Shown in pieces: positions 1 through 9,072 of a stretch of 64,000 bases of DNA (the stretch's first letter is position 1; each line of letters starts with the position of its first letter). A model generated the notes under the pieces. That model made no database searches. It saw nothing but the letters and a program-made list of their open reading frames with translations, and had not been told where the DNA came from. This DNA comes from Stomatohabitans albus (GTDB lineage: Bacteria > Actinomycetota > Nitriliruptoria > Euzebyales > Euzebyaceae), in NCBI RefSeq assembly GCF_036336025.1, contig NZ_JAYKKE010000001.1, forward strand, positions 1 to 64,000, read 5' to 3'. The position numbers were made by a program, and so were the translations under genes.

Positions 1-3000
1 AACCGGGTTCAACAACAACGGCGCATCCAACATGCCCTGCAACCCACCAGACGACAAGCTATCCGCAAACACATTGTCACGCCCAATCAACACAATCCGG
101 CTCTTTTGTCCTGCGGGGAACACGGCATCTACCCACTTATCAGAACGTTCGCCACCGTCAGTGACGGTTCCAGTATGACCAGGCACAACCGGTGCTGGTG
201 TTGCTGGTGGCGTTGGAGCTGGTGGAATCTCACTCGGTCGGTCACCGGCCGGCGTCACCGTTGGAGTTGGTGTTGGTGTTGGTGTTGGTGTCGGAGTCGG
301 AGTTGGGGTGTCAGTTGGTACTGGCACACTTGGCCCAGGAACCACCGGTGGCGGAGGTACCACAGGTGCTGGCTTGACCAGAACCGGTTGGTTGGCTGAT
401 CCGGTGTAGTTACGGTTGCCAGGTTTGCCCTGACCACCTTCAACACGGCTATCAACCTTCACCGTGGCGGTGATTGATGCACCTTCGCCATTAGCCGCAG
501 GGGTACCGGTGGCAGGCACAAGAAAGGACACCGGAGGAATGGTCTTACCATCTGGTGGCGTCGGCAAGTTCACTTGAATCTCACCAGGACCACACAAGGT
601 AGACGGATTTGCAATGGAAACTCCGGGTGCTGGACGGTACAGGGTTAATGAACCAAGCACAGCACTGTTGCCACCGGTCAGATCACTTGCCTTTACACAA
701 AGGACAGGATTAAAGACATCCGCATCACGAACATGCGGTGTAAAGGTCACCTTGTAGGACTCACCTGAGGTCAATTCGGGCGGGTTGCCCGGTACGGCCT
801 TGTCATCAGGCGTGGTTAGCGTGACATCGAGACCGACTGAGGGATAGACCGGGGTAAAGGCCAAGTCGCTATTACCGGTCAATGGTTTGCCAGGCGTTTC
901 AGGGGCTTGTGCACCCGGAACACCGTGGATTGGACCACTTTCTCCAGCAATATCTACGCGGCTACGCTGCTCACCAGTCACCTTATTGGGACCAGAGAAC
1001 CGATCAGTGTCCCAGGTCACGGGAACGTAGATCGTTACCGCGCCACTTGGGCCACTTGGCAACTGGTTGACCGTCAAGGTTGTGCCGTCAAAGCCAGGGA
1101 TCGTTGCTGAAGGGTCAACATGTAAGCCAAGCCGCTCAATCGCTTCCTTCACGTTAACGGTCACATTACGGGCTTCGCTGCCATCAGTGGGATTGGTAAC
1201 CACAATCTTGGTGAATAGGTTTGGTGTGCCCGGTTCAATTGGCCCCGTCACTGGTGTACCACTATTGGCACCCGTATAGTCGGTGACTAATGAGGCGTCA
1301 ATGGTGACTGTGGGAACTTGAATCGGTACCGAACCGCTTGAACCAGATGATGCTTTATCAGCATCCTTAAATCCAGCGAGGTCGCTAGGGACAGCGGGAC
1401 CGCGGTAGGCATCACCGTTCGCGGTGATAGGACCGTCACCATCAGTGACGAGCACATTCGTTGTCTTAATCGTAATGGTAACTGGCGCCCCTGTTGTATT
1501 TTCAAATGGGCCGTCTGCAACAACGACACCAAGAGCATCTGGGGTACTGCCTGGCACCAAGGCAGGCGTTGCATTGCAGGTCATCTGCCCAGGGCATGTA
1601 ACCTCAACAACCGCATTGGTGAGGTCAATCGTGGCCCCATCAAGTTTGGTTAACAAACTCAAATTCGGGACACTGATGTTGTTGGGAATCGTCAGTGTGG
1701 TGACGGTTGTTACCAATTCACCATGTTGGACCTTCCCGTTTGCATGACGGTTGTGCTGCGGTTTAATCGTGGTGACTGCACGCACATCATGGCCACGAAC
1801 CGACGCTTCGCCAGTACTGGTATAGGTTTCAACACCAGGACCATCTTGTGCCATGCTCTTGAACGGTACGTTGATCTGGTTCGAATACGCCTCATCAGCC
1901 GTAACCGTTCGTGAAGCAGTGGCCACATATTTCAATGTGATGCTGCCGCCTTCAGGAAGATCAACCCGGCTATTCGCTGGCCATACGCCGACACGGTCCT
2001 TGTCCTGGAGCGTCCATGCCAATTGATTCTTCAATGAATCCAAGGTGGCTGGGGTTACTTCGATAGCTGTCAAGGATGGTTTGTGGGTGAAGTGTTCAGG
2101 CAACGTATCAGTAACGTTTACCCCGTAGGCTGTTACTTCACTCGTGTTCTGGAGGACAACCTCATAGCTAATATCATCTCCGCCAGCAATACGGTAATTA
2201 CTGGGCGTCTTGACCACCTTGGTGACCTGAACAGCAGGTACCTTACGCAGGTACTGAATAGGGGTAGGCATAACCGTTGTCGGCGTTGTGCCCTTAACCG
2301 GTTCTGCATTCAGACGGGTCGCACCCTTGGTCTGGTCAAGGTGAACGAGGTAGACCGGTTTGAATGAATAGGACGCCTGAACACGTGGAGCTTGTGTCGT
2401 TGTCGTGAACAACTCGGGCAGCTTGATACGTGTCGTTTCCGTTAAGTGGCGTTCAAGTGGAATCGTGATCACATAGGTTGCCGCATTTCCCGGCGAACCC
2501 ACAACCGTAATCTTTGCAGGGTCAACGCGGTTACCCAGGGCTGTCGCGATAGCGGTACGAATCGCATCGGTCTTCGCAAACGGACGAGCCTGTTCATCAG
2601 CGGCCTGATCACTGTCGACACCAGTCACCGTGAGCACAATCTCGGTATGCCCAGGTACCGCAGATCCAATTAGTTCAGCTGGTGGTGGAAGATTAGGATC
2701 AGCAGGGGCCGGTGGGACAAGAACCACCTCAATGGAGCCTTGTTCACCAGGTACTACCGTCAGTTTTGGATCACCGGACTGGTTCAAGTCGGTACTTGTA
2801 CCGTATAACCCGATTTGTACCGGACGACCGACAATCCGCGTCTTTTGGAAGGTGCTCAGTCCACCCGTCGCGCTCTTTGGCGCAATAACAAAGGCGTTAC
2901 CAACCTCATCGGGGGTGATGGTTTTGTTAAAGAGCTCGCGCGCAATATCGACCGTGCAGTTTTTGTCATAGCCTTCGGCAACCGATGCCGAGGGATTGCC

Positions 3001-5799
3001 CTGTCCTAAACAGAACGCATTTGCCTGTGGCACATAGGTCGTGTCACTTGGCTCGCGCGTATTGTCATTCTGGTAGGACAAAATACCGGCTTGAACCTCC
3101 CATATCGTGCGAGGTGCCGCATTATTTGGCGTCTTGAACTGAAGCGTAAATGCCTTCTTATCTGTATCGTCTTGAGGATTGGCTGCGCCAATTGGCCCCT
3201 TGATGGAAAGAATTGCATAGTCACGGGTGAGCATTCGTCCACGATCACCAGGCACAGTGCCATCCACACACTGCTCAATCGCTGCATCACCTTGGACAGA
3301 TAAATCGGCACAGGTCAACCCTTCAGGGATCTGAATGGCAACCTTGGATCCGTCGCGGACAGTACCGCCACCGATATTCGTGACGTCATAGGTGAAGGTT
3401 GCGACGCCGCCGCGCTCGACACCTTCAGTTGGTTTGTCAACACTGAGCATCAACGTTGGTGAGACAAAGCCGTAGCTCGCATTGTCACGGGCATTATAAA
3501 AATCACCCTTGATGTCTTTGTAGCTGATCTTCCCCAGGTTGTCCCACAACACTGGCGGTCCTGTTGGATCGACAATGCCGGCGTTCTTGACCGTTGTCTT
3601 ATAGACAAGGGTGACCGTTGAACCACCTGGAACCGTATTACCAAAGGAGTAACTAAGTGGTTTACGTAACGGCGGTGCGGTCACCCGTGTCGTCGCCTCA
3701 GGAACATTCGATGATGGGTCTAATTGGGCAACACCGGCTAACGAACCTGAGAGTGCAATGTCGTTTGTGGTGGTCTTGAGGTCGGTTTCTGACGGTAAGT
3801 ACACCTGTAATTGTGGATCACGTGTGGTAATGCCGTCGGGGAACTTCACATTGATCTGGAAACACAATTCTTCACCGGCACGGACGCGACGGTACTTCCC
3901 CCATTGATCGGGTGCGCCGTTCAACTGGTCAAATGTCCGGTTGCGAATCGTATCGTCTTCCTTGATTTCCTTGGGATTGGGGATTGTGGCCAACGGCGTT
4001 GGACACGCACCACCAGCTCCGGTTGGGAATGCAACCGTGGTGAAGATATCAACCTTGGCGGCATCAATCTCATCTTCAGCACTGACCTTAACTGGTGACT
4101 GTCCCGGCTGTGTCCAGGTGTAATCCACGGTGGTGTTCAGCGGTTTTCCATTGACAACAGGTTGGCCATTAATCGTGTCACGAACCTTTGACGAAATCGT
4201 GAATGTTTCAGTCGTAGATGTTGTGTTGCTAATGGCGTTCGCGGGAATAGTTAAGACCGATTGGCCTTGCGCATTCGTCGAGATAGTGCCCGTAACCCTA
4301 CTTGGGGTTGGGGTGCCATTCGGACCTTGGGTTGTCTTGGTAAACGTTACTGACCCGTTCTCGATGCAGGCTGTTGTGCCGGGGTTGACATAGCATTCCT
4401 CAGCCGGAAGGGTCATCGTGATGGTCCGATTATCCGGCATTCGGGTGTACTCGTTGGTCTTGACAACCAGCGTTTTGGTTACGGGGCCATTTTGTTTGTA
4501 ATACCCCTTGTCATCCATCGTTGAGGTCAACGTCACACCGGCATCTTCGATGCGTGCTGATAATTCAGGGAGTTCTACTGGGATACTTGGCTGATTCGGA
4601 TATTTCGTGTTATCCGTACCATTCCAAGGATGGGTGTATCCCGTTTCCCCCGTACCCGTGAAGGTAGTCGTGACATCTTGTGTTGACCGGCCGGTGTTAT
4701 TGGCATAGGCAGGGCCACTGGCTCCACGGCGAGCAATATCGTCAGGATTGTCAGCATCATCGCCGTCACCGCCGTACCCTGCTGGGTTGACTTTGACACC
4801 CGTTAAACCGGGATCAACATTCGCCTTATCTAAGGCTGCGATTTCAAAGGTCGCTTGCGCTTCACTTCCACCTTTAAAATCAAAGGTGCTTGCAGGAATA
4901 TCAAGTTCCCAATGGGGTTTGGGAGTATTCACCCAACGCAACTGATCTTCCGTTGGTACAAAGCAATTCGCATTCTTCACACACGTGCCCATGATCTCCC
5001 ATTCGGGATCCAAGGAGACGGTGATGGGACCGGTCAAGTTCACTTCACCATCAGTTGTACGGGTGAGGTCAACAATTACTGATTGGCGTTGACCGCTCTT
5101 ATTACCCCTGAGTGCGACACCCTCAATAAGATCAGAGAGTTTCAGTTCGGTAATAAGTCCTTTCACGGCAACTGACTGCTCATCACTCGCCCAGATGCGT
5201 TGTGCCTGCGGTGCTCCGGCTTCACCGTTGAGATCAGCACCTGCAAACCCAAAATCTTGGAATGCAGGCAACACCGTAGCTACCGGTGAGGCGCCAGCCC
5301 ACGCACGGGCCTCAAAGTGTTGTCCAGGTGCAAATACGGTGCCGCTCTTTGGAGGATTACTGCCCGGTTTCGGTCCATCATTCTTGACCTTAATGTCAAA
5401 CCATGCTTCGACACCGGGGCTAAGGTCTGCCACATTATTCCAGTGCACGAGGGTAACGGTGTGACTGGGATATAAGATCGTCGTGACTTTTGGGGTACCG
5501 AAATCGCCTGGGCCGCTTTCGGCTGAGACAAATGAGGTACCTTCGGGTAATTGAACGGTCCAACCTGCATTAAATAAGGGGTTAGTCCCGTTATTTCTGA
5601 CTTTACCTTTAAGAACTGATTCGCCGCCCAACAGTGCTTTTGGATCAGAATCGTCCAAGGTAATCAACAAATTGTCTCTATTAACAATGTTGTTGTGCTG
5701 AGGTGACGGCGGAGCTTGAGCAGACGCCACTGTTGGCAGTCCAAACACCGCAAGGGTGATGACTGACAAGCAGGACGTCAACACGTTTGAAAAACGCAT
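1..5799 (-). CDS. Giant secreted surface protein with CWB2 anchor, 3' end outside window
   Basis: The minus frame is open from the ATG at 5799 to the left edge (1933 codons with no stop in the lines checked), so the C-terminus lies outside the window. A GGAGG ribosome site ends 6 bases before the ATG. The N-terminus is a signal peptide (MRFSNVL, hydrophobic core, cleavage near ASA-QA). The rest is Thr/Pro/Gly-rich with many beta-sandwich-like stretches of the DUF11/Ig-like adhesin kind (for example YEVVLQNTSEVTAYGVNVTD and TFTYDVTNIGGGTV). Near the end come a PTPTPTP linker and then RIVLIGRDNVFADSLSSGG, the typical start of a cell-wall-binding repeat 2 domain. It is probably an S-layer-like or adhesin protein held on the wall by CWB2 repeats. 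The ligand is unknown. Confidence 0.88.
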   Translation of the reverse strand, partial: MRFSNVLTSCLSVITLAVFGLPTVASAQAPPSPQHNNIVNRDNLLITLDDSDPKALLGGESVLKGKVRNNGTNPLFNAGWTVQLPEGTSFVSAESGPGDFGTPKVTTILYPSHTVTLVHWNNVADLSPGVEAWFDIKVKNDGPKPGSNPPKSGTVFAPGQHFEARAWAGASPVATVLPAFQDFGFAGADLNGEAGAPQAQRIWASDEQSVAVKGLITELKLSDLIEGVALRGNKSGQRQSVIVDLTRTTDGEVNLTGPITVSLDPEWEIMGTCVKNANCFVPTEDQLRWVNTPKPHWELDIPASTFDFKGGSEAQATFEIAALDKANVDPGLTGVKVNPAGYGGDGDDADNPDDIARRGASGPAYANNTGRSTQDVTTTFTGTGETGYTHPWNGTDNTKYPNQPSIPVELPELSARIEDAGVTLTSTMDDKGYYKQNGPVTKTLVVKTNEYTRMPDNRTITMTLPAEECYVNPGTTACIENGSVTFTKTTQGPNGTPTPSRVTGTISTNAQGQSVLTIPANAISNTTSTTETFTISSKVRDTINGQPVVNGKPLNTTVDYTWTQPGQSPVKVSAEDEIDAAKVDIFTTVAFPTGAGGACPTPLATIPNPKEIKEDDTIRNRTFDQLNGAPDQWGKYRRVRAGEELCFQINVKFPDGITTRDPQLQVYLPSETDLKTTTNDIALSGSLAGVAQLDPSSNVPEATTRVTAPPLRKPLSYSFGNTVPGGSTVTLVYKTTVKNAGIVDPTGPPVLWDNLGKISYKDIKGDFYNARDNASYGFVSPTLMLSVDKPTEGVERGGVATFTYDVTNIGGGTVRDGSKVAIQIPEGLTCADLSVQGDAAIEQCVDGTVPGDRGRMLTRDYAILSIKGPIGAANPQDDTDKKAFTLQFKTPNNAAPRTIWEVQAGILSYQNDNTREPSDTTYVPQANAFCLGQGNPSASVAEGYDKNCTVDIARELFNKTITPDEVGNAFVIAPKSATGGLSTFQKTRIVGRPVQIGLYGTSTDLNQSGDPKLTVVPGEQGSIEVVLVPPAPADPNLPPPAELIGSAVPGHTEIVLTVTGVDSDQAADEQARPFAKTDAIRTAIATALGNRVDPAKITVVGSPGNAATYVITIPLERHLTETTRIKLPELFTTTTQAPRVQASYSFKPVYLVHLDQTKGATRLNAEPVKGTTPTTVMPTPIQYLRKVPAVQVTKVVKTPSNYRIAGGDDISYEVVLQNTSEVTAYGVNVTDTLPEHFTHKPSLTAIEVTPATLDSLKNQLAWTLQDKDRVGVWPANSRVDLPEGGSITLKYVATASRTVTADEAYSNQINVPFKSMAQDGPGVETYTSTGEASVRGHDVRAVTTIKPQHNRHANGKVQHGELVTTVTTLTIPNNISVPNLSLLTKLDGATIDLTNAVVEVTCPGQMTCNATPALVPGSTPDALGVVVADGPFENTTGAPVTITIKTTNVLVTDGDGPITANGDAYRGPAVPSDLAGFKDADKASSGSSGSVPIQVPTVTIDASLVTDYTGANSGTPVTGPIEPGTPNLFTKIVVTNPTDGSEARNVTVNVKEAIERLGLHVDPSATIPGFDGTTLTVNQLPSGPSGAVTIYVPVTWDTDRFSGPNKVTGEQRSRVDIAGESGPIHGVPGAQAPETPGKPLTGNSDLAFTPVYPSVGLDVTLTTPDDKAVPGNPPELTSGESYKVTFTPHVRDADVFNPVLCVKASDLTGGNSAVLGSLTLYRPAPGVSIANPSTLCGPGEIQVNLPTPPDGKTIPPVSFLVPATGTPAANGEGASITATVKVDSRVEGGQGKPGNRNYTGSANQPVLVKPAPVVPPPPVVPGPSVPVPTDTPTPTPTPTPTPTPTPTVTPAGDRPSEIPPAPTPPATPAPVVPGHTGTVTDGGERSDKWVDAVFPAGQKSRIVLIGRDNVFADSLSSGGLQGMLDAPLLLNPV
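261..309. repeat. Hexanucleotide tract encoding a (Thr-Pro)n linker
   Basis: Near-perfect tandem GGTGTT units (with GGAGTT and GGTGTC variants) are read on the minus strand as alternating Thr-Pro codons. They form the stalk between the repeat region and the C-terminal CWB2 domain of the giant surface protein. Because the unit is six bases, slippage would change the linker length without a frameshift. Confidence 0.85.
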
Positions 5800-6191
5800 G
5801 AAAATCCTCCATTTAGAGATAGCTGACGCGCACCCTTACTCAGAAGAAGACTCCAGAAATGAAACGATAAGGGATAATTTCTGAAGGTTTAAATCGTATT
5901 GAGCAGGGCAAACGCTCCTGACGTTACCTACTTTACGTTATTTTTTGATTTCATTGCGTATTTTTCTTGTGCTCATTTGTGCATTCACTCACGGTAAGTA
6001 TTTATTGAACTCCTCTGCGTATTAATTTTCATTGATACCGCAACAGAATGAAGCATTTACATCTAAAACCATGAATAATGATTCATAACGCTCTGTGTAC
6101 CTCAAAACCAAGTCATCAGACCTTTAATTCCTTTCACCGAGTTAGATAGATCTGGTCAGAATGGAACACACGATCACTAAGGGAGTTAAGC
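5800..6191. promoter_or_regulatory. Divergent AT-rich intergenic region
   Basis: This 392-base gap separates the divergently read surface protein and glutaminase gene. It is visibly richer in A+T than its flanks and has no ORF of note. It must hold both promoters and 5' leaders. I could not assign a convincing -35/-10 pair. The glutaminase ribosome site (AGGGAG) is at the right edge. Confidence 0.5.
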
Positions 6192-7475
6192 ATGTCGCCA
6201 ATGAAGAATGAAGCCGTCGCGGACCTTGTCTCTAATACGCTCGAAGAACTCCTTGACCAGGTACGCGGCGACCGTTCAGGCGAATTAGCCGATTACATCC
6301 CCCAACTTGCCCAAGTCGATCCCGAAGGTCTCGCCCTCTCCGTCGTGAGTTCAACTGGTCGAATCTACGCTGTTGGAGATCACGACCAGCACTTTACGTT
6401 GCAGTCAGCATCAAAACCATTTGTCTATGCCCTCGCTCTCTCCCAACGTGGCCCGGATGTGGTACATGAGCGTGTGGGATACGAACCAAGTGGTGAACCA
6501 TTTAACGCCATCAGTTTGGATGCCGAAGGCAGACCAGCAAACCCAATGATTAATGCTGGGGCCATCGTCACATCATCCTTAATTGAAGGGGCCACACCCG
6601 ATGCACGATTTGAAGCTATTCGACACTGCGTGTCTGCCTTTGCGGGCCGTGAACTTGAACTCGATGAAGCAGTCTATGCCTCTGAAACTGCAACCGGACA
6701 CCGTAATCGTGCACTTGCAAATCTCGCATTAGCAGCGGGCACCCTCGACCGCACCGTCATTGATGCCACCGATGTGTACTTTCGCCAGTGCTCACTCAAG
6801 GTAACCGCCACGGACTTAGCCGTGATGGGCGCAACCCTGTCGAACAACGGTGTCAACCCTCTCACTGGCGTCCAAGTGATGACCCCGGAAGTCGTCCGTC
6901 GAACACTGGCGATTATGTTAAGTTGCGGGATGTATAACTACTCGGGGTACTGGATGAACGATGTAGGCCTTCCGGCTAAGTCCGGCGTTGGCGGGGGGAT
7001 CGTGGCCGTCTCTCCTGGCAAATTTGGGGTTGGTACCTACAGTCCGCGCCTAGACCCAAGTGGGAGTAGCGTACGCGGTGTTGCCGCCTTACGACTGATG
7101 TCTAACCAGCTTGGCCTCCATTTACTGAACCATCCCTCTGAAGCCGCCGCCTCCTTTAACGCCGACGATTCATCCTTTGATAACTTGATTCTGCGGATGC
7201 GTGGCGAACTGGACTTTGCATGTGTGGAACGCATCGTGCACGAACTCAGTGAACATGGTGACACCATTAAGAGTGTGCATATGGATCTGGGTGAATCTAC
7301 CGCGGTCGTTCCAACCGCCCGCGGTATGTTGAAAGATTTGCAAGAGGTCCTTGCCCACGAGGACATTCCCATCACGATTGATGATCCTCGTGACTTTATT
7401 GAAACTGAACCGCACCTGAAGGCGCCAGAACCACATGTGGCTGACGCTCATGCTCCCCTACCGGAGAACCAATAA
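6192..7475 (+). CDS. glsA: Glutaminase A with C-terminal STAS domain
   Basis: 427 residues. It hydrolyses glutamine to glutamate and ammonia in the cytosol. The beta-lactamase-like glutaminase domain fills about residues 15-310 and has the Ser-x-x-Lys catalytic motif in QSASKPF and the substrate motif NPMINAGAI. A STAS-like (anti-sigma antagonist fold) domain follows at about 325-410, starting around GELDFACVERI. This architecture is known in several actinobacterial glutaminases. The start is supported by AGGGAG seven bases upstream. The gene is monocistronic; the next gene is convergent and only 3 bases away. Confidence 0.93.
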   Translation: MSPMKNEAVADLVSNTLEELLDQVRGDRSGELADYIPQLAQVDPEGLALSVVSSTGRIYAVGDHDQHFTLQSASKPFVYALALSQRGPDVVHERVGYEPSGEPFNAISLDAEGRPANPMINAGAIVTSSLIEGATPDARFEAIRHCVSAFAGRELELDEAVYASETATGHRNRALANLALAAGTLDRTVIDATDVYFRQCSLKVTATDLAVMGATLSNNGVNPLTGVQVMTPEVVRRTLAIMLSCGMYNYSGYWMNDVGLPAKSGVGGGIVAVSPGKFGVGTYSPRLDPSGSSVRGVAALRLMSNQLGLHLLNHPSEAAASFNADDSSFDNLILRMRGELDFACVERIVHELSEHGDTIKSVHMDLGESTAVVPTARGMLKDLQEVLAHEDIPITIDDPRDFIETEPHLKAPEPHVADAHAPLPENQ

Positions 7476-7478
7476 CGG

Positions 7479-8270
7479 TTAGCGCAAGACCAGCCCTTGC
7501 TCATGCAAAATCTCTAGCATCGGCGAACGTTCAGACACCCCCATACCGAGTGCATGTTGAATGTGATGGGTAAAGGAATCCACACGCTTATTGGTATCAC
7601 GTAAGTCGTAATATTGGCGGACTGTCTCGTCATACTCGCGCAACGCATCTTGATATGACGCCACTTCCGGATAAGTGTTGGTTGCGGTGGTAATTGAGAT
7701 CGGCAGCCGCGGTTTGTATTGGGGTTCCTCATTGGGATGGCCAACGATCAGACCCACCAGGGGATAGGTGAATTTGGGAAGGTTGAGGGCACGGATGACG
7801 AGACGAGGGTCTTGGTTAATTGAGCCGAGATATACCGTGCCTAACCCCATTGATTCAGCCGCAATCACCATATTTTGTGCCGCTAAGAGGGTGTCATTCA
7901 TCGCCTCAATAAATAGGTTTGTTCGACTCAGCGGCTCAAGGTCAACCCCGCCTTCTTCTCGAATACGGCTATTGCGATACAGGTCAACAATGAAGACAAA
8001 TAGGTCACCGTTGGGACCGTCAACATACGGCTGTCCGGACGCTTGATATACCTGGTGGCGTATGGCCGGGTCAGTCACATGAATGATGGTGAACTGCTGT
8101 AAGAATGCCGTTGTTGCGGTGTGTCGTGCCACTTCAAATAGCGTCGTCAACTCCGCATCAGTTAACCGTTCATCGGTAAAGGAACGAAAGGTGCGGTGGG
8201 CCATTTGTACCGCAATGGTGGCATTTGAAATCGGCGTGGATTCTGGGGTGGATAGCGGTTTTGAGCTCAT
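7479..8270 (-). CDS. Nitroreductase-family flavin oxidoreductase
   Basis: 263 residues, the usual size of NfsA/Frp-type NADPH-dependent FMN oxidoreductases. Visible signatures are the N-terminal HRTFRSFTDERLTDAE (the nitroreductase R-S/T-F motif), AAQNMVIAAESMGLGTVYLGS and PLVGLIVGHPNEEPQYKPRLP, typical of this subfamily. It likely reduces nitro compounds, quinones or free flavin. The gene converges with glutaminase and has no obvious operon partner. The substrate cannot be set from sequence. Confidence 0.9.
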   Translation of the reverse strand: MSSKPLSTPESTPISNATIAVQMAHRTFRSFTDERLTDAELTTLFEVARHTATTAFLQQFTIIHVTDPAIRHQVYQASGQPYVDGPNGDLFVFIVDLYRNSRIREEGGVDLEPLSRTNLFIEAMNDTLLAAQNMVIAAESMGLGTVYLGSINQDPRLVIRALNLPKFTYPLVGLIVGHPNEEPQYKPRLPISITTATNTYPEVASYQDALREYDETVRQYYDLRDTNKRVDSFTHHIQHALGMGVSERSPMLEILHEQGLVLR

Positions 8271-8342
8271 GGTCGAACCGTAGCACGCCCTGGTTAGCGT
8301 CTTCCTATCAGCTACGAAAATGATGCAGTGATGGATATGCCG

Positions 8343-8960
8343 CTAGCGATCATATGATGCCGACCGAGCGTGGAGATCCGGACTCACAAGACGAGTCACG
8401 GCCTCAATCACGGCTGTACGACGAATATCATGCGCATCACCAGCGTCTTCTGATTCAATCATGCGCACCACTTGGGGGAGGCACGACCAGTAGCCTGCAA
8501 TGGCAAGCACCAGAAACGTGATTGATTCAGCGTCAATGGTTGAGGTGATGGCTCCAGACTCCTGGCCAAGGATGACCGCGTGTACTTTGCGGGCGTAGTG
8601 GGCACGACGAACCGCCTCATTTGGTACCTCGCCGGCATAACTCAGCGCTTCCCATTGCAAGAGTCGGCCAAGTTCAGGGTGAGCCAGATGGTAGTCATAG
8701 ACGTTACCGGCGTACGCCGCAATGTCTTCAGTAGCAAATGAGTCAATAGGAATCGCTTGGGCAACTTTGGCGAGTTCTTGGTGCAAGACCGTATCAAAGA
8801 GCGTTCGTTTTGGCCCAAAATAGGCATAAATCCGTTCCTTGTTGATGCCAGCCTGTTTAGCGATGCGTTCGATGGTGGTGCCATCGGGGCCATGGGTTGC
8901 GAACTCATCTACGGCAGCAGCAATGATGCGTTCTTTGGTTGCATTCGTGTCCCAGGCCAT
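8343..8960 (-). CDS. TetR-family transcriptional repressor
   Basis: 205 residues. The N-terminal TetR helix-turn-helix is clear (TKERIIAAAVDEFATHGPDGTTIERIAKQAGINKERIY in sequence order, quoted in pieces: TKERIIAAAVDEF, TTIERIAKQAGI, KERIYAYFGPK), followed by a variable ligand-binding domain. Two ATGs are adjacent (8963 and 8960). AGGAG lies 2 bases before the first and 5 before the second, so 8960 is preferred. A longer frame from 9002 would run back into the operator. It is divergent from an MFS transporter and is the likely binder of the two palindromes between them. Confidence 0.9.
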   Translation of the reverse strand: MAWDTNATKERIIAAAVDEFATHGPDGTTIERIAKQAGINKERIYAYFGPKRTLFDTVLHQELAKVAQAIPIDSFATEDIAAYAGNVYDYHLAHPELGRLLQWEALSYAGEVPNEAVRRAHYARKVHAVILGQESGAITSTIDAESITFLVLAIAGYWSCLPQVVRMIESEDAGDAHDIRRTAVIEAVTRLVSPDLHARSASYDR

Positions 8961-8997
8961 CATGGCTCCTTTTCTAATCGGGGTGCCCACCCTATTG

Positions 8998-9015
8998 TCC
9001 AACGTTTTAGTTGGA
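8998..9015. promoter_or_regulatory. TetR operator, copy 1
   Basis: Perfect palindromic arms TCCAAC-N6-GTTGGA lie 37 bases upstream of the tetR start. The same arms and spacing recur at 9043. The spacer is GTTTTA. Binding here would repress tetR itself. Confidence 0.75.
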
Positions 9016-9042
9016 AATCATAGGAACCACAGGTAGAGTAAC

Positions 9043-9060
9043 TCCAACGCCAACGTTGGA
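9043..9060. promoter_or_regulatory. TetR operator, copy 2
   Basis: A second TCCAAC-N6-GTTGGA (spacer GCCAAC) lies 12 bases upstream of the MFS start codon. Centre-to-centre distance from copy 1 is 45 bases, so two dimers could bind without overlap. It would block transporter transcription or its leader. Confidence 0.75.
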
Positions 9061-9072
9061 ATTGAGGTTCGT

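Noticed and set aside
261-309. CRISPR-like or VNTR array
   Set aside because: The six-base units encode Thr-Pro in frame in the surface protein; no spacers are present.
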